DNA of 40,647 bases from a virus, in the IMG/VR virus record IMGVR_UViG_3300034682_000094, positions 1 to 40,647 of that record; one strand, 5' to 3'. Below are positions 27,947 through 36,981 of the stretch, piece after piece (the stretch's first letter is position 1; each line of letters starts with the position of its first letter). Under the pieces are notes generated by a model. The model ran no database searches and was not told where the DNA came from. It was given only the letters and a program-made list of their open reading frames with translations. Position numbers and translations under genes: made by a program.

Positions 27947-28581
27947 CCAACCGCTCGGACTACTTCCGGGAAGCGCAGATACCCGACATCGAGCGCCGGC
28001 TGGCCGACGTCGTGCGCATCGGCCGCGTCGAAAAGCAGGACTTCAGCGACCCCGAGGCGCCGCGCGTGCGTGTGCGCAGCGCGGGCAAGCTGACGGGCTG
28101 GCTGCCGTGGACGGCAGGGCGTGCCGGTGGCGACACGCAGTGGGACCCGCTCGACCTGGGCGAGCAGGTCATCATGGTTGCGCCGTCCGGCGATCTGACC
28201 CAGGCGGTGATCGTCGGCAGCATCCACCAGAAAAGCGCCCCGGCTCCAGAGAACGGCGCCAACGTGCAGGGCCGACGCTGGAAGGATGGCGCCGTGGATC
28301 GCTACGACCGCGAGAACCACGTGCGCGAAATCAAGGTGCCGGAGGGCGGCGTGATCCGCTTTGCCATCGGCGGCACCACCTGGGAGCTGACGGCCCAGGG
28401 CGCCAAGCTGGTCACGCCGGTGCTGGACATCACCGCCCAGGTGAAAATCAAGGGCGACATCGATGTCGAGGGCGGCATCCAGACCACTGAGGACGTGCGG
28501 GCGCAAAACGTCAGCCTGATCAACCACAAAAACACGGGCGTCCTGCCCGGCCCCGGTCTGTCCGGGCCTCCGGAGAACTGA
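27943..28581 (+). CDS. V: Baseplate spike protein, P2 gpV-like
   Basis: Starting at 27943 (ATGA overlap), the 212-residue protein has the gpV OB-fold region: DVVRIGRVEKQDFSDPEAPRVRVRSAGKLTGWLPWTAGRAGGDTQWDPLDLGEQVIMVAPSGDLTQAVIVGSI. This is followed by a beta-helical C-terminus with alternating I/V (PVLDITAQVKIKGDIDVEGGIQTTEDV) that forms the membrane-piercing tip, and a C-terminal INHKNTG-type metal-binding apex motif (HxH usually). It is the first gene of the baseplate operon. Confidence 0.92.
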   Translation: MTNRSDYFREAQIPDIERRLADVVRIGRVEKQDFSDPEAPRVRVRSAGKLTGWLPWTAGRAGGDTQWDPLDLGEQVIMVAPSGDLTQAVIVGSIHQKSAPAPENGANVQGRRWKDGAVDRYDRENHVREIKVPEGGVIRFAIGGTTWELTAQGAKLVTPVLDITAQVKIKGDIDVEGGIQTTEDVRAQNVSLINHKNTGVLPGPGLSGPPEN

Positions 28582-28583
28582 CC

Positions 28584-28922
28584 ATGCTTGGAATGAGCGG
28601 CACCGCCGGCACGCCCCTGGAAGGCGAAGCCCACATCATGCAGAGCGTGCGCGACATCATCACCACGCCCAAGGGCACCAGGGTGATGCTGCGCGAGTAC
28701 GGCTGCGACGTGCCTGACCTGATCGACCGGCCGACGAACGAGCTTTTTGACCTGGAACTGAAGGCCAGCATTGCCGAGGCCCTGGCCCGGTGGGAGCCGC
28801 GTTTCCGGCTGACCGCCGTCTGGGTGTCGTCGCGATCCACCGAAGGCCGCGTCGTCATCGGAATTGAGGGCACAATCGTGGCATCGGGCAGAACTGTCCG
28901 CCTTGAGGGCATCACGCTGTGA
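28584..28922 (+). CDS. W: Baseplate wedge protein, P2 gpW/gp25-like
   Basis: The 112-residue protein matches the gpW/gp25 lysozyme-like baseplate family: MQSVRDIITTPKGTRVMLREYGCDVPDLIDRPTN, then ALARWEPRFRLTAVWV. The EYG-x-D/x-x-D-L-[IL]-D motif is diagnostic. It initiates sheath assembly at the baseplate. GTGA overlap with the next gene. Confidence 0.93.
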   Translation: MLGMSGTAGTPLEGEAHIMQSVRDIITTPKGTRVMLREYGCDVPDLIDRPTNELFDLELKASIAEALARWEPRFRLTAVWVSSRSTEGRVVIGIEGTIVASGRTVRLEGITL

Positions 28923-29764
28923 CCACGACGCTTTTTGACCTTTCCTCGCTGCCTGCGCCCCAGGTTGTCGAGCAACTGAGCTTTGAAGACATCTTCCAGG
29001 GCAAGCTGACCACGCTGCTCGGCCTTTCGCCGGGCCTGACGGCGTTGCTGGAGAGCGATCCCGCCATCAAGCTGCTGGAGGCCAGCGCCTACGACGAAAT
29101 GGTGCTGCGCCAGCGCATCAACGACGCCGCCCGGGCCCGCCTGCTGGCCTACGCCCAGGGCAGCGACCTCGACCAGCTGGCGGCCTTCTACGGCGTGACG
29201 CGCCGCGTCGGCGAGCTGGACGCCGCATTCAAGGTGCGCCTGCGCGAAGCCATCATGAGCCGCAGCGCGGCCGGCACGCGGTCGCAGTACCGCTTCGCCG
29301 CGCTGTCGGCGAGCCTCGATGTCGCCGATTGCGAGGTGGACAGCCCAGCCGGTGGCTTCGTGCGCGTGTCGGTGCTGTCGGCCTCCGGCGACGGCACGCC
29401 CAGCGCCGCGCTGCTGGCCGAGGTCGGCGCCGTCGTGCAGAGCGACAGCGTGCGGGCGCTGAACGACACCGTGCTGGTGGTGGCCGCCCAGGTGCTGCCG
29501 TTCGACATCGAGGCCGAAATCTGGCTGACGCCTACGGCACCGCAGGCGATTTTCGAGGGGCTCCCCGACGCCGTGCGCGCCGAGTTCGCCCAGGTGCGCA
29601 AGCTGGGATTCAACATCGCGCCATCCTGGGTGACGGCGAAGCTGCAGCAGCCTGGCGTGCAGCGCGTGCGCCTGACCAGCCCCACCGTGCAGCTGATTGT
29701 AGAGCCCTACCAGTGCTCGGCCCTGCGCAACGTCAACCTGATCCTCGCCGGCCGTGACTACTGA
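28919..29764 (+). CDS. J: Baseplate protein, P2 gpJ-like
   Basis: The 281-residue protein begins at GTG 28919. SFEDIFQGKLTTLLGLSPGLTALLESDPAIKLLEASAYDEMVLRQRINDAARARLLAYAQGSDLDQLAAFYGVTRR is the conserved N-terminal part of gpJ, and the RSAAGTRSQYRFAALSASLDVADCEVDSP region the following baseplate-J domain. It forms the outer baseplate wedge with gpI. It overlaps gpI by 11 bases with another GTG start. Confidence 0.93.
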   Translation: MTTTLFDLSSLPAPQVVEQLSFEDIFQGKLTTLLGLSPGLTALLESDPAIKLLEASAYDEMVLRQRINDAARARLLAYAQGSDLDQLAAFYGVTRRVGELDAAFKVRLREAIMSRSAAGTRSQYRFAALSASLDVADCEVDSPAGGFVRVSVLSASGDGTPSAALLAEVGAVVQSDSVRALNDTVLVVAAQVLPFDIEAEIWLTPTAPQAIFEGLPDAVRAEFAQVRKLGFNIAPSWVTAKLQQPGVQRVRLTSPTVQLIVEPYQCSALRNVNLILAGRDY

Positions 29765-30761
29765 AACCCTGCTCCCACCCAACGCCACGCCGCTGGAGCG
29801 CGCGCTGGAAACAGCGATGCGGCCCGGCGCCGACGTGCTGGCCGCCATCGAGCTGATCCGCACCGCCAAGGAAGCGCCGCCCGATGACTGGCTGTATTTC
29901 CTGATCTGGGAATACGGCCTGGAGGAACTGCTGCCCTACCTGCCAGACCCGCGCGTCGTGCTGCAGCGCGGCCTGGAGTGGCAGCGCATCCGCGGCACGC
30001 CCAACAGCATCCGGCTGGCGCACTCCTGGCTGAACCTGACGGCCGGCATCGAGGAAGAAACGCCAGGCGGCCCGCACTGGTTTGAGTACCAGCTGGCGCT
30101 GGAGAGCGTGCCGGGCGAGCGCGAGCTGCGCAACATCATCGGCCTGGCCCGCATTTCGCAGCCCGTGCGCAGCCGCCTGTCGCGCGTCTATCACGGCCTG
30201 GACCTGCGCCGGGCCCGCTGGGACGAATTCAAGTGGAGCGACGGCAGCCTGTATTGCGCGGACAGCGGCGTCTACGACCCCGACCTAGACGTCATCCTGT
30301 CGTTCATGCGCCGCGGCACGGCGTGGAGCGAAGTCGGCGAAATCCTGAGCTTCAGCGTGCACACCAGCGAGCACGCCGTGCAGGCCCGCTACGAGGATCG
30401 GCTGATCTACAGCTTCGGCTTCTACGACGACCTGGTCGGCCGCAACTACCCGATCCAAACCGACCGCGAGACCGGCATAATCGGGCAGGGTGTTGGCCGC
30501 AATCTGCTGGTGGCCGATGGCGGCAGCGGCGGCATGCTCGGCCAGGTGCGGGCAAACGGCGACTACATCGCCGACGGCAGCCTGGAGGCTGTGGGCTATC
30601 TGAGCTTTGGCCAGCAGAAAGCCGACGGCACATACCGGGCCAACGGCCGCCGGATCGAAATACCGCAGCCTGTGGCCAACCACTACACGCTCGACTTCAC
30701 AACCGAGACCGCGGGCTGGGGCATGGTGCCCTGGGACGACCGCACCTGGACTGGTGTTTGA
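29754..30761 (+). CDS. I: Baseplate-fibre adaptor, P2 gpI-like with extended C-terminus
   Basis: The GTG at 29754 starts a 335-residue protein. The N-terminal 190 residues match tail protein I (PPNATPLERALETAM, then LLPYLPDPRVVLQRGLEWQRIRGTPNSIRLAHSWLNL). The last 140 residues (DRLIYSFGFYDDLVGRNYPIQTDRETGIIGQGVGRNLLVADGGSGGMLGQVRANGDYIADGSL) are a Gly-rich beta extension not present in P2 gpI, possibly a fibre-docking domain. The start overlaps the end of gpJ. Confidence 0.9.
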   Translation: MTTETLLPPNATPLERALETAMRPGADVLAAIELIRTAKEAPPDDWLYFLIWEYGLEELLPYLPDPRVVLQRGLEWQRIRGTPNSIRLAHSWLNLTAGIEEETPGGPHWFEYQLALESVPGERELRNIIGLARISQPVRSRLSRVYHGLDLRRARWDEFKWSDGSLYCADSGVYDPDLDVILSFMRRGTAWSEVGEILSFSVHTSEHAVQARYEDRLIYSFGFYDDLVGRNYPIQTDRETGIIGQGVGRNLLVADGGSGGMLGQVRANGDYIADGSLEAVGYLSFGQQKADGTYRANGRRIEIPQPVANHYTLDFTTETAGWGMVPWDDRTWTGV

Positions 30762-30774
30762 CAAGGAAAGAAAA

Positions 30775-33096
30775 ATGGCAACGACCGACCCCAACTTCGA
30801 CGGCGTGATCGACCCAACTGCAGAGTGGGCCGACGTACCGCAGGCTTCGACCGAAATGCTGCTGCTCGGCGGCAGTGGCGGCCCGCTGAACGCCCAGGCC
30901 CTGGCGCTGGCCAAGCGCACGAAGTTTCTGAAAGAACAGGCCGAGCAGAATGCCGCGGATGTTTCCGGTGTACTGGCACGCACGGACCGTGCCGTTCTGT
31001 CATTCCCAGACTATGCGTCTGCAGAAGCTGCTGCGGATACGCTGCCGGATGGGCAGGAGGTCGAGGCGCCAAACGCTGACGGTCGGCTTTCGCATTTTGA
31101 GGTGCAGAGCGGTGATCTGGTGTTCAGGGACTTTGCACCGGATGCAATCCGCATGCAGTCCTATACAGCGCTGCGAGCATACACCGGCAATGCGCAGGCA
31201 GTGGACATTACGACCCCAGGAGTCGCCGGAAGATTCAATCGCGATGACTCTGACACAACTACCGCAGACAACGGCGGAACCGTGATTGTCGATGGGTACG
31301 GCCGTCGTTGGAAGCGTTTGCACAATGGCATTGTGTATCCAGAGTGGTTCGGCGGATCGACATCCGCCGCCATCACTGCTGCCGCAGCGGTTGCGTTTGC
31401 AAGCGGCTTCGTGCTTTCCGGTAGCGGAACATATTCTCTTACGGAGACTATCAATCTGCGCCAGGTGAAGCTGGCGATGCAGCATGCCACATTCAATATC
31501 GCTCACGCCGGGATCGGCGTGATCCTTGGTGGTCGAGCGAACCACGGCGACAACCCGCCGCAAGCCATTGGTACGGTAACGCGTAGCGTTGGATCGGATA
31601 GTCAAACGACGCCCGCTGTTCGCTGCATCGGTGCGAAGGGGCAGCACATCAGCGTCGAGTCCACCGAGTATTTCCAGGTTTACGCTGACACGCACAACGT
31701 AGGCGAGGACGCACTGGCTGCAATGGACTATTCCTCGGCGTACAGCAGTTTTCGCTTGAAACGCGCACCAATCGTTGAGCTGACCACAAATCCCGCAAAC
31801 GCTGGAGGCGCTGGAAATTCCAATGGTGGCGGACGGTATCAATGGATCAACGAGAACAACTTTTACCTCAACCGAACGAACTTCGTCTATCTCAGCGGCA
31901 CTTACGAGCACAACAACAATCGATTCTTTGAGGGAACGATGGAGGGTGTCGCCGCTATCAATATCCAAGTCGGGTCAAACAATCGTTTCTATCGCCTGCG
32001 CCATGAGCGCAACCCCGCGAACCCGGCAGAAGTTCTGGCGATTACATTTGCCGAGGGCACGTTCAACAATGTCGTTGAGGCGTCTTGGCAGTCCTCGCCA
32101 TCTGCCTACCAGAACGCACCGTATGGTACTGACGTTGGCCTGGTGACTGTAAACGACAACGGAACAGGAAACAGTGTAGTTCATGCTCAAGAGAATGAGC
32201 GACAAGAAGCTGCTTTGCTTGACTTGTCGCCTTCGACGCCGTTCGTATCGAGCATTAACAAGGCCGTTGCTGGATCGAAGCTGCTGACGTGGAATACCGA
32301 CATTGATGGACTGACAAACGTCAAGCACTTGATCAGCGGCAACTTCCAGGTCAAGCAGTCTTCGTTGCCGATCTATAACCAACCGGATCAACTCATAGAA
32401 GTTCGGAAGGGAGACCTGTTTGCGTTCTATTCTGACCTCACTGGATTCCGCCCGCGTGTGTACCTATACGATGCCAATCGGAAATTGATTACGTCGGAGC
32501 CTGCGACAGCACCTATTGTTGGATCGTCGTTCACTTGGAATACATCCGGCTTTTACAGTGTTGGTTCAAACGTGAACCAGCGGAGCCTAGCAGTTACTGA
32601 CACATCGACCGTGAAATTCATTCGATTTGCCATCTGGGCTGGGAATGCCCTGGCGTCGTTCGAGTTCAAGACCCTGCGTGTCGTTGCCCGCTTCGCTCGC
32701 GAGTTGACCAACTTCCCCCGCCGCATTCATGACATCAAAGAGCCGCGCCGCCTGCCATCTTTGATGTATGCGACTGATGCAGACGTGAACATGCTTGAGG
32801 TTGGGCAGGGTATCCCTTGCTATCGTCTTGATATGGCGGCAATGAAGATCAACCTTCGTCGCACAGTTCATGATGTTGTGAGCATCAGCGGTAACGTTCT
32901 AACTGTCACTGGGAACCCGCAGTATGCAAATGCGAATTCTGTTGTGGTGTATGTGGATTCTGGCGGCGTGGAGCAGTCCGCCGCGGTGTCTAGCATCGCA
33001 GCGGGCGCAATCACGCTCTCCTCGGCACCTCCATCAGCGATTACTGCGGGTGTTCGCATCGTTTTGCTCCACACCGTAACTAAGACGCTTGCATGA
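30775..33096 (+). CDS. Long tail fibre or spike, probable beta-helix receptor-binding protein
   Basis: The chosen start is ATG 30775, with AAGGAAAG before it; in-frame codons upstream lie over gpI. The 773 residues begin with a conserved adaptor-like head (DPNFDGVIDPTAEWADVPQAS, LNAQALALAKRTKFLKEQ). From about residue 120 comes a long repeat-poor beta-rich body with many Asn, Ser, Thr and Gly (EHNNNRFFEGTMEGVAAINIQVGSNNRFYRLRHE), as in pectate-lyase-like spikes. The C-terminus has a short beta domain (SISGNVLTVTGNPQYANANSVVVYV). From about 31000 the DNA is visibly richer in A/T than its neighbours, so the host-binding part is probably a recent import. It may cleave host polysaccharide; no active site is certain. 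Confidence 0.75.
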   Translation: MATTDPNFDGVIDPTAEWADVPQASTEMLLLGGSGGPLNAQALALAKRTKFLKEQAEQNAADVSGVLARTDRAVLSFPDYASAEAAADTLPDGQEVEAPNADGRLSHFEVQSGDLVFRDFAPDAIRMQSYTALRAYTGNAQAVDITTPGVAGRFNRDDSDTTTADNGGTVIVDGYGRRWKRLHNGIVYPEWFGGSTSAAITAAAAVAFASGFVLSGSGTYSLTETINLRQVKLAMQHATFNIAHAGIGVILGGRANHGDNPPQAIGTVTRSVGSDSQTTPAVRCIGAKGQHISVESTEYFQVYADTHNVGEDALAAMDYSSAYSSFRLKRAPIVELTTNPANAGGAGNSNGGGRYQWINENNFYLNRTNFVYLSGTYEHNNNRFFEGTMEGVAAINIQVGSNNRFYRLRHERNPANPAEVLAITFAEGTFNNVVEASWQSSPSAYQNAPYGTDVGLVTVNDNGTGNSVVHAQENERQEAALLDLSPSTPFVSSINKAVAGSKLLTWNTDIDGLTNVKHLISGNFQVKQSSLPIYNQPDQLIEVRKGDLFAFYSDLTGFRPRVYLYDANRKLITSEPATAPIVGSSFTWNTSGFYSVGSNVNQRSLAVTDTSTVKFIRFAIWAGNALASFEFKTLRVVARFARELTNFPRRIHDIKEPRRLPSLMYATDADVNMLEVGQGIPCYRLDMAAMKINLRRTVHDVVSISGNVLTVTGNPQYANANSVVVYVDSGGVEQSAAVSSIAAGAITLSSAPPSAITAGVRIVLLHTVTKTLA

Positions 33097-33250
33097 TGCG
33101 ATGGTGTGTGTTGGCATAGACGCTGCGCATTTAAGTCTGGTGTCACCTCCACTGTCGTGACGCCACAATTGCTCCAACTAGGAGTGATTGATGGCGCTGG
33201 AGGTTTTTCTTCAAAGTCATTTGCATGTGCAGGCAGCAAACGATTGCCAC

Positions 33251-33279
33251 TTATGCAAGGCGTGGTCGAAGGCTATACT
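33251..33279 (+). promoter_or_regulatory. Promoter for the fibre/sheath genes
   Basis: TTATGC (33251-33256), 17 bases, then TATACT (33274-33279) in the context AAGGCTATACTACGG. The GGCTATACT block equals that of P2 and P3, but no TTTAC palindrome precedes it. The 214-base gap after the fibre gene otherwise contains nothing I can assign. Confidence 0.5.
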
Positions 33280-33310
33280 ACGGCCACGCCATTTTTTCGA
33301 GGATTACGCG

Positions 33311-33796
33311 ATGGCAATTCTGCCCCGCTCCGGCCGTGTGGCCCTTGCTGCCTCCATCAAAGACCAGCCGCTGCATCTCGCCTGGGGTCTTGGCAATCCT
33401 GCATGGGGAGAGAGCTTCCCAGCCGAGAATGCCGACGCCACAGGGCTGATATCGGAGGTCGGCCGCCGCGTCATCACGTCGGCCAGCTACGTCGTTCCGG
33501 ATTCGGCCGGCGACATCGAAATCACTGGAGCCGGCCGCTTCACGATCACGACGACCCCAACCAACCGGCTGCTGGTCAGCACGAAGTTCGACTTCGCCGA
33601 CGCACCTAGCTCGGTGATCCGAGAGTTCGGGCTGTTTGTCGGAACCGAAGTGATGGCCGGGCTGCCGCCTGGGCAGATGTACTTCACGCCTGAACAGATC
33701 GTGGACCCCGGCACGCTGCTGCAGCTTGAAAACTGTCTGCCGGTCTACCGCAGCGCAAGCACGCGCGAGCTGCGCGAATTCCTGATCATCTTCTAA
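33311..33796 (+). CDS. Tail-associated phage protein of unknown function
   Basis: The ATG at 33311 gives 161 residues; an in-frame ATG at 33188 would place promoter-like DNA inside the gene. The sequence is beta-rich: RSGRVALAASIKDQPLHLAWGLGNPAWGESFPAENADATGLISEVGRRVITSASYVVPDSAGDIEITGAGRFTITTTPTNRLLVSTKFDFADAPSSVIREFGLFVGTEV. The W-G-x-G-x-PAW motif and the EFGLFVGTEV strand recur in myovirus tail proteins encoded beside DUF4815 genes, so a baseplate-fibre linker is likely. It is nine bases before the DUF4815 gene. Confidence 0.65.
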   Translation: MAILPRSGRVALAASIKDQPLHLAWGLGNPAWGESFPAENADATGLISEVGRRVITSASYVVPDSAGDIEITGAGRFTITTTPTNRLLVSTKFDFADAPSSVIREFGLFVGTEVMAGLPPGQMYFTPEQIVDPGTLLQLENCLPVYRSASTRELREFLIIF

Positions 33797-33804
33797 GGGC
33801 TGTC

Positions 33805-35757
33805 ATGGCAACGTACCCCATCGACAACTACTACGAGCGCGACGAAGTCGCCCGCGGCACCGAGCACATGCTGATGCGTGCCGGCTACGGTGCGCAGTCC
33901 GCGGAAATCAACGAAATCCAGACGCTGATGAAGGCCCGCCTGCAGGGCGTTGCCGACGCGCTGTTCAAGGATGGCGACATCATCCGCGATGCCCAGGCCC
34001 TGGTGGACGACACCACAGGCTCCGTGCAGATGCAGAGCGGCGCCCTGTACCTGCGCGGCGCCGTGCGCGGCGTGGCGCCGGCAAACTTCACGATCCCCGT
34101 GGACCGAACCGTTACCCTGGGCGTGCGCCTGCGCGAGCAGGTCATCACCGAGCTGGATGCGCCTGACCTGCGCGACCCCGCAGTGGGCACGCGCAACTAC
34201 AACGAGCCAGGTGCCGGTCGCCTGATCGTGACTGCGACATGGGGCTGGGACGGTGACGGCCAGGACGGCGACTTCCTCGGTGTCTACACCGTGGAAAACG
34301 GCATCCTGCTATCCAAGGAACCGCCGCCACAGCTCGACAGCGTGACCCAGGCGCTGGCGCGCTACGACCGCGACAGTGCTGGCGGCAACTATGTCGTGGA
34401 AGGCCTGGGCGTGAACGCCAGCTATGACCGCGTCGCGCAGAAAGTCGTGGTGCTGGTCTCCGAAGGCCGGGCACGGGCCAATGGCTACGGCATCGAGGTG
34501 CCGCGCTCGCTGCGCCTGCCCTATGACGCCGACCCAGACCTAAAGGACGTGATTTCCGAGCCGCACACCTTCGTGCCTGGCGGCGACGGCAAGATGCGGA
34601 TCAACCTCGACGCCACGCCAGTGGTCGAAATCAAGCAGGTCCGCATCACCGCCGAAAAGACCGTGACCATGACGCACGGCGCATTCTCCGGCGCCAAGGA
34701 CCCGCTGCCCGACAACAGCGTGCTGTCCATCATTGAGGTGAAGCAAGGCGGCACGACCTACGTGAAGGACACCGACTACAAGCTGACCAGCAACCAGGTG
34801 GACTGGTCGCTGGAAGGCGCGGAACCAGCGCCCGGAAGCTCCTACACCGTCAAGTACCAGTACCTGACCGAGGCCACTGACATCACGGGCCAGGACGACA
34901 CCGGGTTCACGCTGGGCGGTGCCGTTCCGACTTCGCTGGTCACCGTGGATTACAGCTTCGCGCTGCCCCGCATCGACGCCCTGGTGCTGGACAGTGACGG
35001 CCGCGTGAACCGCATCAAGGGCGTGGCCAGCCAATACTCGCCAGCCGCGCCTGGCACGCCAGACACCATGCTGCGCATCGCCGGCCTGCGCCACAACTGG
35101 AGCACTGACCCCGACGTCATCCGCGACCCCGTGGTGGCGCTGCCCATGGAGGAACTGCAGGGCATGCGCGAACTGGTGTTCGACCTGTTCGACCTGGTGG
35201 CCCAGGAACGCCTGCGCAACAACGTCGCGCTGAGCGATCCCACAGCCAAGCGCGGCGTGTTCGTGGACCCGTTCAACAACGACAACCTGCGCGATGCCGG
35301 CATTGCCCAGGGACTGGCCATCATCGATGGCGAGCTGATGCTGCCCATTGCGCCTGACGTGCACGACATCGGCACCGACCTGACGGTACCGCAGCTGCTG
35401 CCCTACACCGTCGAGGCGCTGATCGAGCAGCCCTACAAAACGGGCTCGATGAAGATCAACCCATACCAGGCTTTCGACCCCATCCCGGCGACCATCGCAC
35501 TATCGCCTGGCGTGGACTTCTGGACGCAGACCAATGTTGTCTGGGCAAGCGACATCACCCGCCGCTTCTTCCAGGGAACCGGAAACAGAATCACAGTCAC
35601 GACGAGCGCTGGAGTTCAGGTCGTGTCTGTTACCGAGAAACAGGCCGAGTTCCTGCGGCAAATCCAGGTGGGCTTCAAGATTAAGGGTTTCGGCCCTGGC
35701 GAGGTCCTGCAGTCGCTGACATTCGACGGCCTCGCCGTCACACCGGAGAACCCATAA
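33805..35757 (+). CDS. DUF4815-type tail/fibre protein
   Basis: The 650-residue protein begins MATYPIDNYYERDEVARGTEHMLMRAGYGAQSAEINEIQTLMKARLQGVADALFKDGDIIRDAQALV, the opening of DUF4815 proteins of contractile-tail phages. The body is beta-rich with repeated SYTVKYQYL-, TYVKDTDYKLTSNQVDW- and VTVDYSFALPRID-type strands. Near the end, VSVTEKQAEFLRQIQVGFKIKGFGPGEVL leads to a final FDGLAVTPENP. The next gene starts one base after the stop, in another frame, and looks like the continuation of the same chain. Family members seem to act as fibre or baseplate structural proteins. Confidence 0.8.
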   Translation: MATYPIDNYYERDEVARGTEHMLMRAGYGAQSAEINEIQTLMKARLQGVADALFKDGDIIRDAQALVDDTTGSVQMQSGALYLRGAVRGVAPANFTIPVDRTVTLGVRLREQVITELDAPDLRDPAVGTRNYNEPGAGRLIVTATWGWDGDGQDGDFLGVYTVENGILLSKEPPPQLDSVTQALARYDRDSAGGNYVVEGLGVNASYDRVAQKVVVLVSEGRARANGYGIEVPRSLRLPYDADPDLKDVISEPHTFVPGGDGKMRINLDATPVVEIKQVRITAEKTVTMTHGAFSGAKDPLPDNSVLSIIEVKQGGTTYVKDTDYKLTSNQVDWSLEGAEPAPGSSYTVKYQYLTEATDITGQDDTGFTLGGAVPTSLVTVDYSFALPRIDALVLDSDGRVNRIKGVASQYSPAAPGTPDTMLRIAGLRHNWSTDPDVIRDPVVALPMEELQGMRELVFDLFDLVAQERLRNNVALSDPTAKRGVFVDPFNNDNLRDAGIAQGLAIIDGELMLPIAPDVHDIGTDLTVPQLLPYTVEALIEQPYKTGSMKINPYQAFDPIPATIALSPGVDFWTQTNVVWASDITRRFFQGTGNRITVTTSAGVQVVSVTEKQAEFLRQIQVGFKIKGFGPGEVLQSLTFDGLAVTPENP

Positions 35758-35758
35758 C

Positions 35759-36970
35759 ATGGCGACACTTGTAGCCAACGCAGCCGGCGAGGTGTCCGGC
35801 AAGTTCACGATCCCCGCCGGCATCCAGGCGGGCACCAAGGCTGTTCGCGCTGTCGGGGCCGCCGGCAGCGCTGGCGTGACCAGTTTCACGGGCCGCGGCA
35901 CCATCCGCACCGAGGAACGCCGGCGCGTAACGACAATCACCGAGACCGCGCAGTCGTCCGATCCACTGGCGCAGACCTTCACCATGGAGGCACCGCGGCA
36001 CATCGCCGGTGTTGACCTGTGGTTCGCGGTGGCAGGCGCCAACGACGTCCTGGTGCAAATCCGCGACACGCTCGCCGGAGTACCAGGCAGCAGCGTGCTG
36101 GCCGAAAAGCGCATCAAGCCGTCCGAAATCATCGGCAGCGGCCAGCACACCCGTATCCTGTTCGACGCTCCCGTCTGGCTCGATGCTGGCCGTGAATATG
36201 CCCTGGTGGCGCTGACCGACAGCGCGACCGCCGCGCTGCATGTCGCCGAGCTGGGCAAGTTCGACGCCACGGCGCAGAAGTGGATCACCGGTCAAGCCTA
36301 CCAGGTGGGCGTGCTGCTGTCGTCCAGCAACGCAAGCACCTGGACCGCGCACCAGGACAAGGACTTGACCTTCCGCCTGCTGGCCGCCCGCTTCACGGCT
36401 ACCAGCCGCACCATCCCCCTGGGCGTAGCCAATGTCGCCGACTGCAGCGACCTGCTGGCCGAAATGACCATCGACATTCCGGCGACTGGCACAAATGCCC
36501 AGCTGCTGGCCACCGCGCCGAGCGGCGAGGTGTTCCGCATGGCTCCCGACAAGCCCGTGGCGCTGCCATCCCGCATCAATGGCAACGTCGCGCTGTCCAT
36601 GCTGCTGGAAGGCAACGCCGTTGCCTCGCCTGTGCTCTACCCCGGCATGCAGTTCGTGGCCGGCGATCTGGAGCAGAGCGGCACCTATGTAACCCGCGCT
36701 TTCCCGGCAGGCACCAGCGCCCGCATCAGCGTGACCTTTGAGGCCTACGTGCCGGGAACCGCCACGGTGACAGTGGAAATCCAGAAGCAGGACGGCAGCT
36801 GGCAGACGCTGACGCTGACCGGCGGCGTGGACGTCGGCGACGGCTGGGTTGAGCGCAGCTATATCCTGGCAGGCTTCACAGCCACGCAGACCCGCGTGCG
36901 CCTGACGCTGACCGGCACTGCCGCCGCACGCCCACGTGTGCGCAAGCTGCGCGCTGTCGCAACCGACTAA
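35759..36970 (+). CDS. Fibre-associated beta-sandwich protein, likely second half of DUF4815 protein
   Basis: This 403-residue protein starts one base after the previous stop. MATLVANAAGEVSGKFTIPAGIQAGTKAVRAVGAAGSAGVTSFTGRGTI reads like a bacterial Ig-type beta domain continuing from the DUF4815 protein. SSDPLAQTFTMEAPRHIAGVDLWFAVAGANDVLVQIRDTLAGVPGSSVLAEKRI and a jelly-roll-like AGREYALVALTDSATAALHVAELG follow, and the C-terminal part has strand repeats of the carbohydrate-binding type. It would be exposed on the fibre. The split from its upstream partner may be natural or a frameshift. Confidence 0.7.
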   Translation: MATLVANAAGEVSGKFTIPAGIQAGTKAVRAVGAAGSAGVTSFTGRGTIRTEERRRVTTITETAQSSDPLAQTFTMEAPRHIAGVDLWFAVAGANDVLVQIRDTLAGVPGSSVLAEKRIKPSEIIGSGQHTRILFDAPVWLDAGREYALVALTDSATAALHVAELGKFDATAQKWITGQAYQVGVLLSSSNASTWTAHQDKDLTFRLLAARFTATSRTIPLGVANVADCSDLLAEMTIDIPATGTNAQLLATAPSGEVFRMAPDKPVALPSRINGNVALSMLLEGNAVASPVLYPGMQFVAGDLEQSGTYVTRAFPAGTSARISVTFEAYVPGTATVTVEIQKQDGSWQTLTLTGGVDVGDGWVERSYILAGFTATQTRVRLTLTGTAAARPRVRKLRAVATD

Positions 36971-36981
36971 CCGGGAGGTGT

